A stretch of DNA of 64,000 nt from Prostheceraeus crozeri (lineage: Eukaryota > Platyhelminthes > Polycladida > Euryleptidae), in NCBI GenBank assembly GCA_907163375.1, contig CAJQUW010015620.1:124001-188000 (forward strand), read 5' to 3'. Both the position numbers and the translations under genes were made by a program. How positions within the stretch are numbered: the first letter of the stretch is position 1; each line of letters begins with the position of its first letter. The notes under the pieces were generated by a model that was not told the DNA's origin, searched no databases, and saw only the letters and a program-made list of their open reading frames with translations. Below are positions 53,232 to 63,759 of this stretch, piece after piece.

Positions 53232-54276
53232 GAAACTTTTCAATGTTTTTTAAATAGCAGAAGAGGCGTTTTAGTAACGCATTTCGAATAGAATTCCCGA
53301 CCACGGGGCACCATGAACCACTTCTCAACTTTTTTCTAGGTGATAACGGTAAAAAATAGTTCAATCCTGCAGAGCTACCAAAAATATGCCGACGTATCAA
53401 CATTATCAAAACCGGTGAGTATAATTATTTCACATCAGCAGAATGCAATAGAGTGCAAAAAACTGAAAAGGGCTCATGGTGCCCCCACTCTCCGCTATAT
53501 AATCTACAAACTAAAATTTTTTTCTATCATTGCATAACAAGCAGATTTCCAAAAATATAACGCTTTTTTTCCCATTGTATTTGTCGTGCATTGTATTTGT
53601 TTGTGTTGGTTCTTCCAAAACACGCATGGGGGGGACGATGTTGCTCGTAGCACACCCCAACAAGTTTTTCTAAAATTCGATACTTTTTGTAAAGCAACGC
53701 ATGATGATGTAAAAGGAACACTTATAGGTGGTCCTTTATCCTACTGTGGAGGATCTCACGGTTTGGCTGCAAATGTTTCGTCATCTTGGGCTGAAGCTTC
53801 TCTTAGTAAGAGCGATTTGTGATTTTCTATATATTCTCTCAGGATTCAATGGACTCATTCTCTCAGGCAGCAAGCCTGTTGCTTATTTATTGCTCAGATC
53901 AGGAAGTTGTGGAAGTTGTGACAGGGATTTGATATCGAAAAAGTATATTCCACAATCCACACAGTGCGGACCACAATTTTGAATCTCTAACGCAACCCAA
54001 GAGCACATTCCTCTAAGCTGGGAAAATCCTGACATGAATGGACGCAAATAACTCAATGATCCGACCCGGATTCAGCCCTACTCCAGATAATTAAAGCCAC
54101 AGAGCAGAATATAGCAATTCAAATTTGCTTCCTGAGAAAACAAACATAGATGCTGACAGAATAGTACGCATATATTGGCACAAATAACATTCAAACAAAT
54201 TATTGCTTGTAATTTTCGTATGTAAGCTCATAGAACTTGTGGAGATGCAAATATGAATAGCGATAATCTCATTATT
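53232..54276. other. Intergenic between Polinton and transporter gene
   Basis: Contains a loose inverted pair (GGGGCACCATGAACC near 53296, GGGCTCATGGTGCCCCC near 53470) and short frames that I cannot identify (53586-53822, 53728-53982). Part of it should be the 3' UTR of the minus-strand transporter gene. Confidence 0.4.
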
Positions 54277-55794
54277 TCATCCCTCTGCACTGTCAGTGGC
54301 TGACACAACATTAAGATAAAGCTGAAAAAATGTGGTGATATGGTCAAAAACTTTAATATGTAGCTTTAAGTATACAAATGGAATGTAGACAAATATTCCA
54401 CTTATGACAAATACAAAAGCATAAAGGAACTCAATGCGTGGATCTTTAATAATAGGTGCTACTACCAAGTAAACAGAAATTAAAAACATAGCAATTGGAA
54501 AAAAGATGGGCATTCTAAATTTCCTCTCGATATTTGGTCTTGTCAATCGCAGTACAACAACCGAAAGAAATGTAAGACCATAAAAGGACCAGATAGTGAA
54601 ACTAAAGAAGTCAATAATTTGACTTATATTGGCGGGGAATATAAAAATGATACTTATGACACCAATAAGAAGTAAAGCAGGTAAGGGAGTCTTTCGCTTT
54701 CGATGCAACATTGCTAGTATACCAGGACAGTGGCCCCTTCTTGCTGCGGCAAAACACAGTCTTCCAGAGCTGAATAATGAACCATTTGCTGCTCCGAAAG
54801 TAGAAATGGCTACAGCGATGGGGACTGCTATTGCCACGGATGGTATTACAATGTTAGCCCAAGATACTGCGACCGCAGGAGACGCAATTAATGCTTCTGG
54901 CGAAAGCACAGTAAAATATGCTATGTTCATAAATAGATAGACTGCAGTCACAAAAGGAATAGATATGATAATGGCTCGAGGTAAATTTCTATACGGATTC
55001 TGAAGTTCTTCGGTGCAATAGTTCAAATTATTCCAACCATCGTAAGCCCAAAGCCCATCATAAAAGGCGAGAGCAAGTGCAGAGGGATCGGTTGAAGTTC
55101 CCTGAAAGCCAGTTGCAAGGTGCTTTGTATTTCCTTGAAGTAGCATTGCTATTCCTCCACCAATGATGATGAGACAGGCAATAACTTTTACCACTGTAAA
55201 AAGATTTTGTGTAACGGTACCAGATTTAACACTCCAACAGTTGATGAAAGTGATAAAGAGTATTCCAGTGCTGGCAACCATTAAAACAATATACCGCGGA
55301 GGACCGCAACTGTCAAACATTGGCTGCAAAACATAACCGGTAAATGCCAGCATTATGACAGCCATCATAGCAGGTTTCAGTATGAGAACGGATGACCACT
55401 GAAACAAAAAAGCTGGAAGTGGACCGAAAAATCGATGGAGAGGTCCAAATGCTTCTAAAAGATAAGCATACTCTCCACCAGATTCTGTTGTAATGCAACC
55501 AAGTTCAACATAGCAGAGAGCTCCGACAATGGAAATAAGACCACAAAAGAGCCATACTATCAGACTCATACCGATTGAGCCAGTAGATTGCAGAATACCA
55601 CCAGGAGATATGAAAATACCTGATCCTATCATAGTTCCCACTATCATGGCTGATCCTGATAATAGGCCGAGTCGACGTTTCAAGTGGCGTGGCTTGCTTC
55701 CCGATGAGTTTTCTTCAAATGCACCAGACATTTTGTTGGGTCTGTGGTGCACACCCGATTCATCACTGTCGTCTTGAAACGCTTGATTTTTCAT
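54277..55794 (-). CDS. SLC7-family (b0,+AT/LAT-type) amino-acid transporter, single exon
   Basis: 505 residues without interruption. It is the light chain of a heteromeric amino-acid exchanger, with 12 membrane spans predicted from the hydrophobic blocks. Family motifs: GTMIGSGIFISPGGIL in span 1 (57-68, substrate-binding unwound GSGIF), SGGEYAYLLEAFGP, LAFYDGLWAYDGWNNLNY with the following ELQNPYRNLPRAI, and FSSGRLCFAAARRGHCP. Cys163 in DSCGPP matches the cysteine that disulphide-links to the SLC3 heavy chain. Overall it is closest to SLC7A9-like proteins by eye. The vertebrate gene has many introns, so this continuous ORF suggests a retrocopy or lineage-specific intron loss. A TTTTAG acceptor-like sequence lies just upstream of the ATG. 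The host gene appears intact. Confidence 0.93.
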   Translation of the reverse strand: MKNQAFQDDSDESGVHHRPNKMSGAFEENSSGSKPRHLKRRLGLLSGSAMIVGTMIGSGIFISPGGILQSTGSIGMSLIVWLFCGLISIVGALCYVELGCITTESGGEYAYLLEAFGPLHRFFGPLPAFLFQWSSVLILKPAMMAVIMLAFTGYVLQPMFDSCGPPRYIVLMVASTGILFITFINCWSVKSGTVTQNLFTVVKVIACLIIIGGGIAMLLQGNTKHLATGFQGTSTDPSALALAFYDGLWAYDGWNNLNYCTEELQNPYRNLPRAIIISIPFVTAVYLFMNIAYFTVLSPEALIASPAVAVSWANIVIPSVAIAVPIAVAISTFGAANGSLFSSGRLCFAAARRGHCPGILAMLHRKRKTPLPALLLIGVISIIFIFPANISQIIDFFSFTIWSFYGLTFLSVVVLRLTRPNIERKFRMPIFFPIAMFLISVYLVVAPIIKDPRIEFLYAFVFVISGIFVYIPFVYLKLHIKVFDHITTFFQLYLNVVSATDSAEG

Positions 55795-58060
55795 TGAATC
55801 GAGGTTTTCTAAAATGACACTCGTGAATCAAGTGAAGTGTGGAGTCGTACATCTACCATCAGTAGACAATGGAATGCAACTCAAATGAAAGTTCTCTGAT
55901 TACGTAAACGAAATTAATACATTCATCAGTGATCATTGGAGCGGCACCATACATTTTGTTACAAATTCGAGTGATAGGTAATTGGTAGCTTTATCTCAAC
56001 GTGTTCAAACAAATTAACTTGCAGTTGTGTTTGCTGTGGAATGATATCGGAAATTGAAATGTACCGTAGCTTGACACTCTTCATTCATTCATGGACAGGC
56101 TATGATTCATACATTTGAAATCAACTGTCATAGCATTCAATTCAATTTTCATTGTGACATCAATGTAGGAACAGTATCCACCTTTAGAGGACACGAATGC
56201 AAAAATTCCGAACACGCGTAAGACAGGCAGATGGTAATCTGAAACAAGATTATGCATCAAATTAAGAAACTGATAAACTTAACAAAAGAAATCTATCAAT
56301 GTTCGGCTGAAATTTCATATAAAATGCATTGCTCCAAAAAATAAATCCTTAATCCCATAGCTATCCTGTCATCCATTTTACACGGCATCATGCATGCTAT
56401 AGGCTTATATAAAACATAGCCTAATTTAATAAAAATAGGACAGATGAAGTGAAACCTGATGACTTTCTGGGAAGCTTGAAATTTAAGAAAGTTCGCTGAA
56501 ATGGATGTTATGACAACATCTGCTCGAATTAACCCCTGAGTTTCTTTATTTCAAACTATGACAACACCAAGTTACAAACAATCAAGTAGGCAATACACAA
56601 TGAGGGACTTGAGGCAAGGAAGTGAATGAGGACAGTCCTTGAGTGATGTGATTAAAGCAAGGACTTGATGGAAAAAAGAGTAAGGTCAGGCTCGCAGTCA
56701 TGTGACCAAGAAGTAGGGACTTGAGATGAGGAACTGAATGAGGAGTTGAGGACAGTCTTACAGCCGTTGAATGGAAGAAGGAAGAAGGACAAAGGATATT
56801 TTGAAAGAAATACTTACACGAGTTAAAACTTAAGGGATAATAATTGGGCTATGAAAGTTATTCCGGATGAATTGCATGCGAACTCTGAATGAAAGACAGT
56901 CTAATTAATTATGTTAGCAAAGAAATCGCAGTCATTCCTAGAAAGTACGTAGAGTTCACAAATTCTTCATTTCCCTTATGAGAAGTAATGCATATTTCAG
57001 ATAATCTAATCGATCAAAAAAAATCGAGAACAGGAAAGCAATACGTAATTCGCATTGAATGAAAGCATGGAAGTGCTTCATGCCGTAAAGAGATGCTGTG
57101 CAATTTCAATGTTAGCTGCATACTTTAAGAGATTTTTGATCATGATGCATGCCTACTCTAGGACTTACAATAACAAGCGAGAAAGAAAGCGGAATGAAGA
57201 GAAGGCTTAATATGAAAAGACTAAAAAACGATGACACTGTAGTAAAGGATAAATTAAGGATAAAGCATAAAGTATTAAGGAGATGCAGAAAAAAATGAAG
57301 TTTCACGGATAATAATTGATGAGCAAATGGAATTCGATAATGGTTTGTAGGTTACAAACTGGGCAAATATCAGATTTTCAATTTTGATGGGTCAAAATCA
57401 ATGGGTGCGAAAAATGCGGAAGATTCGTTTTTATGTCAGGATAAATGAGAAAGCCTATAAACTCACCCTGTCGTACAGAAGAAAATTATCTAATCAATAG
57501 CTTTACATCAATATTGCGCACAACATTATAGTAATTCACGATGGAATGATTGAATATAAACTTACTTGCAAGCGGCATGATGAAAAATCACAAACCGCAG
57601 AGCTTCTATGTGAAAGAGGAATGAAATGCACCAGTGAATCGATTCAGCTCGCTGAAGTCACTGTGAACAATTCTCTTCAACAATAGAAATAACAAGAAAT
57701 GCAATATTGCATGTTCACTTTGGGGACACACCCAGGTTAAATAGCATTTTGCTACAATGACCAATTTTCTAGCTTTCTATCCTAGAGAATTCTAAGTCAC
57801 CTGTTCTGAAATGCAGTTGCTGATGACGTTTGGCTCAATGTCGATGTTGTCCTTACTCGTAAATAAGTAGCCTCGTACTGTTTTTGGAATGGTGCACTAT
57901 TTTGTGGGCGGACAATAGGCCTACATGCCATTCAAACTTTGGGTTAGAAAGCATTATCTGCAATTGAAATTGTTAGGCAAGTTCGATATCATAAAATTTT
58001 TATTGCCATGTAAATCTCGCTTGAACAAGTTTTCATTAATGTGAGACAGAAGCAAACGTC
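55795..58060. other. Upstream region of the transporter gene, no other gene recognised
   Basis: Expected to hold the promoter and any 5' noncoding exon of the minus-strand transporter. I see only short frames, and a patch at 56580-56780 with repeated GAGGACTTGAG.CAAGGA-like words. No RNA gene or transposon boundary found. Confidence 0.4.
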
Positions 58061-58062
58061 AC

Positions 58063-58481
58063 CCGGTGCTTCTATTCTCCCCCCCCCCACATTTTTGCTG
58101 CTGACACCCGAGAGTTTTGCATCGTCTCTCGATGCACGATCTTCTCTTGCTCCGAAGGGCAGTCTCACTACTCGCCAAAAGCGCTGAATGTGTAAAATGA
58201 GCTTGTAGAACATTTGCATCCTCAGAACTAGACAACTGCTCGTCATTGTCTGCAGACAACAAATCCCACGAAGCTCATAATCATAGCTGTACCTTGTATT
58301 CTGACTGAGTATCCAAGGCACCAATCCTTTATCCCAGGGTTCAAGTAAGACATCTCAGTGCTGTACTGTCACTTAGTGATAGATGAAGTCTATTCTAAAT
58401 CCAACGTGACTAATTTTGACGAAATTTGATGAATTTGGAAAAGTTGGAAAATGTGGGGGGGGGAAGAATAGAAGTACCAAG
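58063..58481. mobile_element. MITE-like element with poly-C terminal repeats
   Basis: GGTGCTTCTATTCTCCCCCC with following CACATTTT at about 58062-58095 is matched in inverse by AAAATGTGGGGGGGGGAAGA with ATAGAAGTACC at 58445-58481. The interior is about 350 bp and noncoding. No convincing target duplication was seen, so boundaries are approximate. Confidence 0.55.
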
Positions 58482-58553
58482 TCATCCTACGACAGAACAG
58501 CTGAGGTTGAAAAATAAAGAGAAAATTTATTTAAAACAGCCTTTTCTTCCAAT

Positions 58554-58845
58554 GACTTTAAGTAAAGAAAATAAAAATCAACTCATAATATAATGTATTA
58601 TCTTAAGTATATATATACATCATAATATAATGTACTTTCTGTAGTCCAATGTCTCGATTTCAGTATACATGCATTTCTTACTAACTTTATCTTTTCATAG
58701 CTATGTATTTTGAATGTCTATAACTTTCAGTGTAAGATTATTTTGAATCCTTTTGTATCATGACGTCATCTTATGATTAGAGTCATCGAAAGCGCTTAAG
58801 ATAATACATTATATTATGAGTTTATTTTTATTTTCTTTACTTAAA
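58554..58845. repeat. Short foldback/MITE, arms about 52 bp
   Basis: CTTTAAGTAAAGAAAATAAA through TGTATTATCTTAAG (58554-58606) is inverted at 58795-58845 with one or two mismatches. The loop of about 190 bp is noncoding. A TA or longer duplication cannot be read unambiguously. Confidence 0.8.
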
Positions 58846-59300
58846 GAAAATTTATTAGTTCAGAAATTAAGGTTAAGAAAAATTAGAGGATTCAATCGGA
58901 CTTCTAGAGGTCCACAAGAGTACTTCGAGGCATTTCTAGGCGCAAATTTATTATCATGTAAATGGAAGCATTGAAAGATTGCCATTGAAATTTTGTGAGT
59001 GTTTATCGTCAAAATATTGTTCTGCTTTTATTTTCGCAATTGTGAATACAATTTTCTACGATCGAAAGAATTGCATTTTTGATTATTGAAATAAAGAGGA
59101 CAGACCGATGGCAACAAAAGAACTGATAGCTCTATCCATAGTTCTATCTGCGTTTAATTTTAAAATGCGCACTGTGTTGTTGCCAGTAACAGACTATCGC
59201 TGTTACTAGTATCTCGTTAGTTATCATTTCGCTAGCATTTGCATTGAACACATTTCGTAAGTGTGCTCGTAGTAAGGCGATGAAGTTAGCAATTAACTCC

Positions 59301-60341
59301 GGCATTAGCTTTTCTCAGATAATTTGCTCGCGTCTCAAAATTCACATACAAGTGCATTCTCCAACCAGAAATTTGCTCATCAACACCCCGAAACAAGAAA
59401 ATTAAAGGAAATAGGAGAAAGTATCACTAAAAGATCAAAAGTCAATGCTACCATTAATGCTAACTTCACGCGCCATTTAAACCAATTTGCTCGCCATCAA
59501 AAATAGTGTAGCATCAACAAACAGTTCATTTCCGAATTTGCTCACATCTTTTCCAATCCCTCCTGCCCCTCAAATACAGAGAAAATGTTTTTTCGTCTCG
59601 AAATCAACCGAAAATTAATGATAAAACTAATGCTAACTTCATGGGGCATCAAAATGAATTTGCTCGCACTCACAAGCGACTCAGGATTGTCAATTGGATG
59701 ATTCCCGAATTTGCTCGCATGTTTTCAATTGCCTAACGGCTCTAGAACGACTCAGAATATCGATCTATGTATCGAAAAAATCATACATTTATAAAAAGTT
59801 TATGCTAACTTCATGGAACATCAAAATGAATTTGCTAGCTAAAGCAAACGACTCAGGATTGTCATTTCGATACATAGATCAATATTCTGAGTCGGTCTTG
59901 AGCCGTTAGACAATCGAAAACATGCGAGCAAATTCGGGAATCATCCAATTGACAATCCTGAGTCACTTGTGAGGGCGAGCAAATTCATTTTGATGCCCCA
60001 TGAAGTTCGCATTAGTTTTATCATTAATTTTCGGTTGATTTCGAGACGAAAAAACATTTTCTCTGTATTTGAGGGGCAGGAGGGATTGGAAAAGATGTGA
60101 GAAAATTCGGAAATGAACTGTTTGTTGATGCTACACTATTTTTGATGGCGAGCAAATTGGTTTAAATGGCGTGTGAAGTTAGCATTAATGGTAGCATTAA
60201 CTTTTGATCTTTTAGTGATACTTTCTCCTATTTCCTTTAATTTTCTTGTTTCGGGGTGTTGATGAGCAAATTCCTGGTTGGAGAATGCACTTGTATGTGA
60301 ATTTTGAGACGCGAGCAAATTATCTGAGAAAAGATAATGCC
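59301..60341. mobile_element. 1.04-kb foldback element with internal tandem modules
   Basis: Arms 59301-59780 and 59859-60341 are inverted copies at about 95 percent identity with a 78-bp loop. Ends are GGCATTAGCTTTTCTCAGAT and its complement. The word AATTTGCTCGC recurs about every 60-100 bp and TGCTAACTTCATGG at longer intervals. The module TGGAACATCAAAATGAATTT with CGACTCAGGATTGTC is tandemly present at the arm/loop junction. The apparent 60-83-codon frames on both strands are the same peptide read from each arm, an artefact of the palindrome. Confidence 0.88.
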
Positions 60342-60569
60342 AGGTCACTATTAATCCTTTTCGTTGGCAATTCAATTGGCTAATCATGTATTATCAAGTG
60401 TCAAGCATTAATCAAGTAAATTGTCATAAATTCACCATAAGTAGTGATCCCCTGACAAAATCAAGTGCAAAATGTGCACGCTGAGTCATCCCCCACTCTG
60501 TAGAGAGGAAGGACATGGCCAAGGATGTGCTGGGAAGGAATGGGTCCGTGAGGAGGAAACCGTTCCCTA

Positions 60570-60612
60570 CCCCCCCCCTCTAGAAGGAAGGAAGGAAGGA
60601 GGAGCAGCAAGG
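60570..60612. repeat. Poly-C and (GAAG)n low-complexity tract
   Basis: CCCCCCCCCC then AGAAGGAAGGAAGGAAGGAG, at the left border of the virus-like gene cluster. Confidence 0.85.
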
Positions 60613-60704
60613 GTAGGAATCTAGGAACGCCAGAGTTAGAGAAAGGTTGGTTTTGGACGTTTAGGGATAAGAAAGGTCTTATTTCGGGCAGAAGGAGTGC
60701 TCGG

Positions 60705-61103
60705 ATGGGAAAGCGGAGGGTAGATTCGGATTCTACGTGGAATTTTGGGTTAGGGAGGTTGTTTCCAGCGGAATCGGAGAGAAAAAGTTCTGACCATCCC
60801 CGCCTCTGGACGAGACTTCCAACTTTGGTTCTAGAGATGGTAGAAAGTCGTGCAATAGCGCGTTTGAAAGCCAAGAGTGAGACAAATTCAGTGATGGAAA
60901 CGGCGTGTCTTTACGTTCGTTCGTTGAGGTGTGAGAGTGACTTTAAGATTTTTGCCCATCACAGAAAAAACGACGGAGTTAGAATTTTCACGAAAATGGC
61001 TCTAGTGGGTGAACGAAACCTCGGATTGGAAAACAGAGACCAGATTTGGAATCAGCGTGACATTTTACACCTGAATGTTATTCATGATATGTCTCCGAAG
61101 TGA
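60705..61103 (+). CDS. First ORF of the virus-like cluster, function unknown
   Basis: 132 residues from an ATG (MGKRRVDSDSTWNF). Basic, with a C-terminal part ACLYVRSLRCESDFKIFAHH and LHLNVIHDMSPK. A minus-strand frame (60461-60874) overlaps the first half, so the 5' part may not be coding; an internal start at MVESRAIARLK (about 60837) is possible. It overlaps the open stretch of the next ORF by 4 bases. No family recognised. Confidence 0.45.
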   Translation: MGKRRVDSDSTWNFGLGRLFPAESERKSSDHPRLWTRLPTLVLEMVESRAIARLKAKSETNSVMETACLYVRSLRCESDFKIFAHHRKNDGVRIFTKMALVGERNLGLENRDQIWNQRDILHLNVIHDMSPK

Positions 61104-61114
61104 TAGGAAGAAGG

Positions 61115-61537
61115 ATGACAGATGCAGTAGAGTTTACGAATGAATTTTGTTCACTACGTTTTCATCGACAACGTCTTCGTGGTGTGATTAGGGACTACAT
61201 CATCTCATTTCATCATGAAAAGGCAGACTTAGAATTTGCTGTCGCTAAAGGTTACTTCGTTTTCCAACAGCTCATGGACAGTTTGATGAATAAAGATGTG
61301 AAAGGACGATTAGTTGTAGAGATTGAATTTGAGAAAGTGACTGATGAACATGCAGGTGAACGTGTAGTGTTTCATTTTGCATCCTATTCTGCAGAGACGA
61401 TACATGATCCTAAAGATTTCTATCAGCGAGACATGGCGAAAATTGCATCTCGACTAGATTCATTTCAAGAGCATGGATCCAACTTGCTCTTATGTCGCAT
61501 AAAACACATTCATATTCAACTCAATGTGCTAAACTAG
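61115..61537 (+). CDS. Protein resembling the N-terminal domain of Polinton-type PolB
   Basis: 140 residues from MTDAVEFTNEFCSLRFHRQR. The body reads FQQLMDSLMNKDVKGRLVVE and IEFEKV, then VVFHFASYSAETIHD, IASRLDSFQEHGSNLLL and CRIKHIHIQL. The same order of elements occurs at the start of protein-primed polymerases (compare the Polinton PolB here: FYNIFKKSFKCYMNVEV, ESGWRFVKILSKKIVI). This is motif-level similarity only. A damaged paralogue begins near 63920. A stand-alone copy of this domain suggests a replication or terminal-protein role, which is inference. Confidence 0.55.
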   Translation: MTDAVEFTNEFCSLRFHRQRLRGVIRDYIISFHHEKADLEFAVAKGYFVFQQLMDSLMNKDVKGRLVVEIEFEKVTDEHAGERVVFHFASYSAETIHDPKDFYQRDMAKIASRLDSFQEHGSNLLLCRIKHIHIQLNVLN

Positions 61538-61629
61538 ATTTGACTACAAGATTTGGGAAAAGCAATCATGAGTCAGTCGTCCGTGCGCCTCCTTTTCCCT
61601 GCCGCAATGAAGTCAGGCGAGAAACGCAG

Positions 61630-61685
61630 GTCTCTGATTGGCTCTCATAGTGTCAAATGTGGATTTGCAGGAGACTATAAAAGCA
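61630..61685 (+). promoter_or_regulatory. CCAAT box and TATA box
   Basis: CTGATTGGCTC (inverted CCAAT) at about 61635-61645 and ACTATAAAAGCAG (TATA box) at about 61674-61686, 30-40 bp apart. The next ATG downstream in a well-coded frame is at 61811. The arrangement is typical of a strong RNA polymerase II promoter in a compact viral genome. Confidence 0.6.
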
Positions 61686-61810
61686 GACGTCTCCCCATTT
61701 TCTCTTCATTTCATTCTCTTGACTTGGAAAGCGTGTGTTACTTGCTCAAACCATTCTCCGTCTCAATTTTGTCTGATTCAATACTGTTTCCAAATTTGCA
61801 AGTGAGTGTC

Positions 61811-62041
61811 ATGACTGTGTGGCCTAAACCTTACCAGCATTTTAGAAGAGAGACGCAGGAGAGTGTGTGGCCGATGATTGTACAAGCCTATTTTGTTGAA
61901 CCATCACCACCGCCGCCTCCACCACCTAGACGCTTTACCTTTAAGTCCTTTAAGGAATTGAAACTTAATTCGGGTCCTAAGCCCAAGACATTTAATTTAC
62001 TGGACGATGACGAAGACTTAGACTTTGGTGATAAGCTTTAA
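61811..62041 (+). CDS. Small Pro-rich acidic-tailed protein
   Basis: 76 residues from MTVWPKPYQHFRRETQ. A central SPPPPPPPRRFTFKSFKELK segment and an acidic C-terminus NLLDDDEDLDFGDKL. The frame is open upstream to 61553, but that part overlaps the TATA promoter and is compositionally noncoding. Function unknown; the acidic tail could be a partner-binding or activation segment. Confidence 0.55.
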   Translation: MTVWPKPYQHFRRETQESVWPMIVQAYFVEPSPPPPPPPRRFTFKSFKELKLNSGPKPKTFNLLDDDEDLDFGDKL

Positions 62042-62119
62042 ATCATGTGAACGCCCCAAAAGGTCCTCTTAAGGGCCACCTCATATGTCACTGCTAAGTT
62101 AACGATTTTCTTTTCTCTG

Positions 62120-62851
62120 ATGATCATGAATGTACCTAGTGGTATTCTTTCGTTACAGACTGCCATGGCCATGAATCCTACTCCTACTGCTGCATCACTC
62201 AATCCTCAACATCTCGAGCTGTGGAATCCGAAAATTGAAAAGGTAATTCACGGCTATCCTACCTACAAACAACAAGTGCGCTACAACGGTGTTCGACTCT
62301 ATCTTCAAACGCTGGCGGTATACTTACCAAAAATGGATACGCAAGTAAATCGTTGCGGTCAAAACCTGAGTATCCCTATTGATAATTGGTTGCGTCAGCA
62401 GCTTGACATTTTAGAAGACGTTGTGAGGCAAAAGGCTCTTATTCCCACTGAACTATTACAGTTGTGGCCAGAAAAGAAAACTTCCTATTATAAACCTTTG
62501 TATCGCGGCACTCGCTGCTATATTTTGCAAAGCAAGTATTGTAAAGTCACTTCAGGAGTGACAGTTGAACAGTCAGTTGAAACAGAATTGTCATCGCTAG
62601 GTGCAGGCTTTTATTTCTTTCATATTGATGTGCCTGCTGTTTATGTGGGACCTCATCAATCTGACGGGAATTTGATTTCTCTCAATTTGCGCATTGCTTA
62701 AATTCATCATCAACCTGAGCTAACAGGTCTTGATCACATTGAGAAAGCCATTGATTCTTGTGTCAAAGAGTGTCAAGAGCCTGTCACCAAACCTAAACGT
62801 CGTCGTCGCGCATCAAAGAAAGATGGTGTTACCACCAAAGAGAAATATTAA
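62120..62851 (+). pseudogene. Virus-like protein interrupted by one in-frame TAA
   Basis: The frame opens MIMNVPSGILSLQTAMAMNP and runs 193 residues (LSIPIDNWLRQQLDILEDVV, YKPLYRGTRCYILQ, GAGFYFFHIDVPAVYVGP) to TAA at 62699-62701. It then stays open in the same frame for 49 more codons ending KPKRRRRASKKDGVTTKEKY, a nuclear-localisation-like tail. Either the stop is a single point mutation in a gene of 243 sense codons, or it is read through to make a long form. The first part is not recognisable to me. Strand-rich ending suggests a structural or DNA-binding protein. Confidence 0.55.
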
Positions 62852-63047
62852 GTATTGTAATCAGTTAGTATGTAGTGAATGTGGAAAACGCGGTCTTGTG
62901 CGTTATGTTCAATTAAAACATTGTAATCATGTTGTATGTATCTTTTGTTATGTAGAGGACAGACATCCTTGTAAAGTTCCTGCTCAATGTATTATCTTGC
63001 AATTAAGTCTTTTTGATATTGTAGGTTGTCATCTTCATAGACAGTGA
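62823..63047 (+). CDS. Small RING-like zinc-binding protein
   Basis: 74 residues from MVLPPKRNIKYCNQLVC, overlapping the extension of the previous frame by 29 bases. Metal ligands are spaced VCSEC, then KHCNHVVCIFC, HPCKVPAQC: C-x2-C-x13-C-x-H-x3-C-x2-C-x7-C-x5-C, close to a C3HC4 RING except for the last pair. Small RING proteins of DNA viruses commonly act as E3 ubiquitin ligases. Activity here is not shown. Confidence 0.55.
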   Translation: MVLPPKRNIKYCNQLVCSECGKRGLVRYVQLKHCNHVVCIFCYVEDRHPCKVPAQCIILQLSLFDIVGCHLHRQ

Positions 63048-63057
63048 GGGGACACCA

Positions 63058-63588
63058 ATGCAGGAGTTGCGTGCCATTGCAATGAGGGAAAGCGATCAAA
63101 CTGTTGTTAGTGTATATCATAGATTTGCCTACTGTCCTCCACACAAAGGCGAATGGTCACGGCGTCATGTGCATGGACTTGATCCTTCTATTTTGATTCA
63201 TATTGGATTTGTAAATGAAACGTATTTGATAAGTGATTTCAAACGGTGGTTGTCAGGTTTTCATATTGTTAAAATATTAGGAAATGATTCTGAACAAGAA
63301 GCAGCAACACTTTAGTTGCACATTGATAATTTAAATTTGCCATGTTGGGTAGATCGTGTTAGACAAGACTATCATAAGCATTATGATCAAAAGAAGTTTA
63401 GAGATGAAATGATTTTTGATATGGCTGTATGTTTCGGTGAGAGACATCACCTTTACAGACCACCATCCCATTGTAATACTAGAAATAAAGCCACCTACAT
63501 TGCAAAACTCTCTTCACGCTGGCATTGTAGTCTCTATGATGTTTATGAACTGTATCTATATTATTGTCAACAGCATGGGTATATCTAA
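63058..63588 (+). pseudogene. Virus-like ORF interrupted by one in-frame TAG
   Basis: The frame opens MQELRAIAMRESDQTVVSVY and stops at TAG 63313-63315, then continues in the same frame with LHIDNLNLPCWVDRVRQDYH through RDEMIFDMAVCFGERHHLYR and CNTRNKATYIAKLSSRWHCS to 63588. Without the stop it would be 176 residues. Cys/His content of the second half is notable, but no domain is recognised. With the similar TAA break in the gene at 62120 this points to early decay of the whole cluster, or to programmed readthrough. Confidence 0.5.
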
Positions 63589-63759
63589 GACATGTTTTTA
63601 CTCCTTGTGAATGAGTGATGATCTTTTCATGAAGTGTATTCTGTACTTGTGAATTTTGACTGATGTTGAATAAACTCACAGTGGAACATTAATTGTTATT
63701 TCTGTATCATTCATAGTGGAGGTCATTGAAGCAATGTGAAATCTATAGTCACAACGTTT

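Noticed and set aside
53586-53982. Overlapping short plus-strand frames after the Polinton
   Set aside because: No recognisable motif, mutually overlapping, and in the likely 3' flank of the transporter gene.
59324-60387. Two identical peptides on opposite strands as genes
   Set aside because: They are the two arms of the foldback read from each side. No coding signal beyond openness.
60461-60874. 137-codon minus-strand ORF over the first virus-like ORF
   Set aside because: Leu/Pro-rich with no motif, and the rest of the cluster is on the plus strand. Low-complexity C/G tract explains the open frame.
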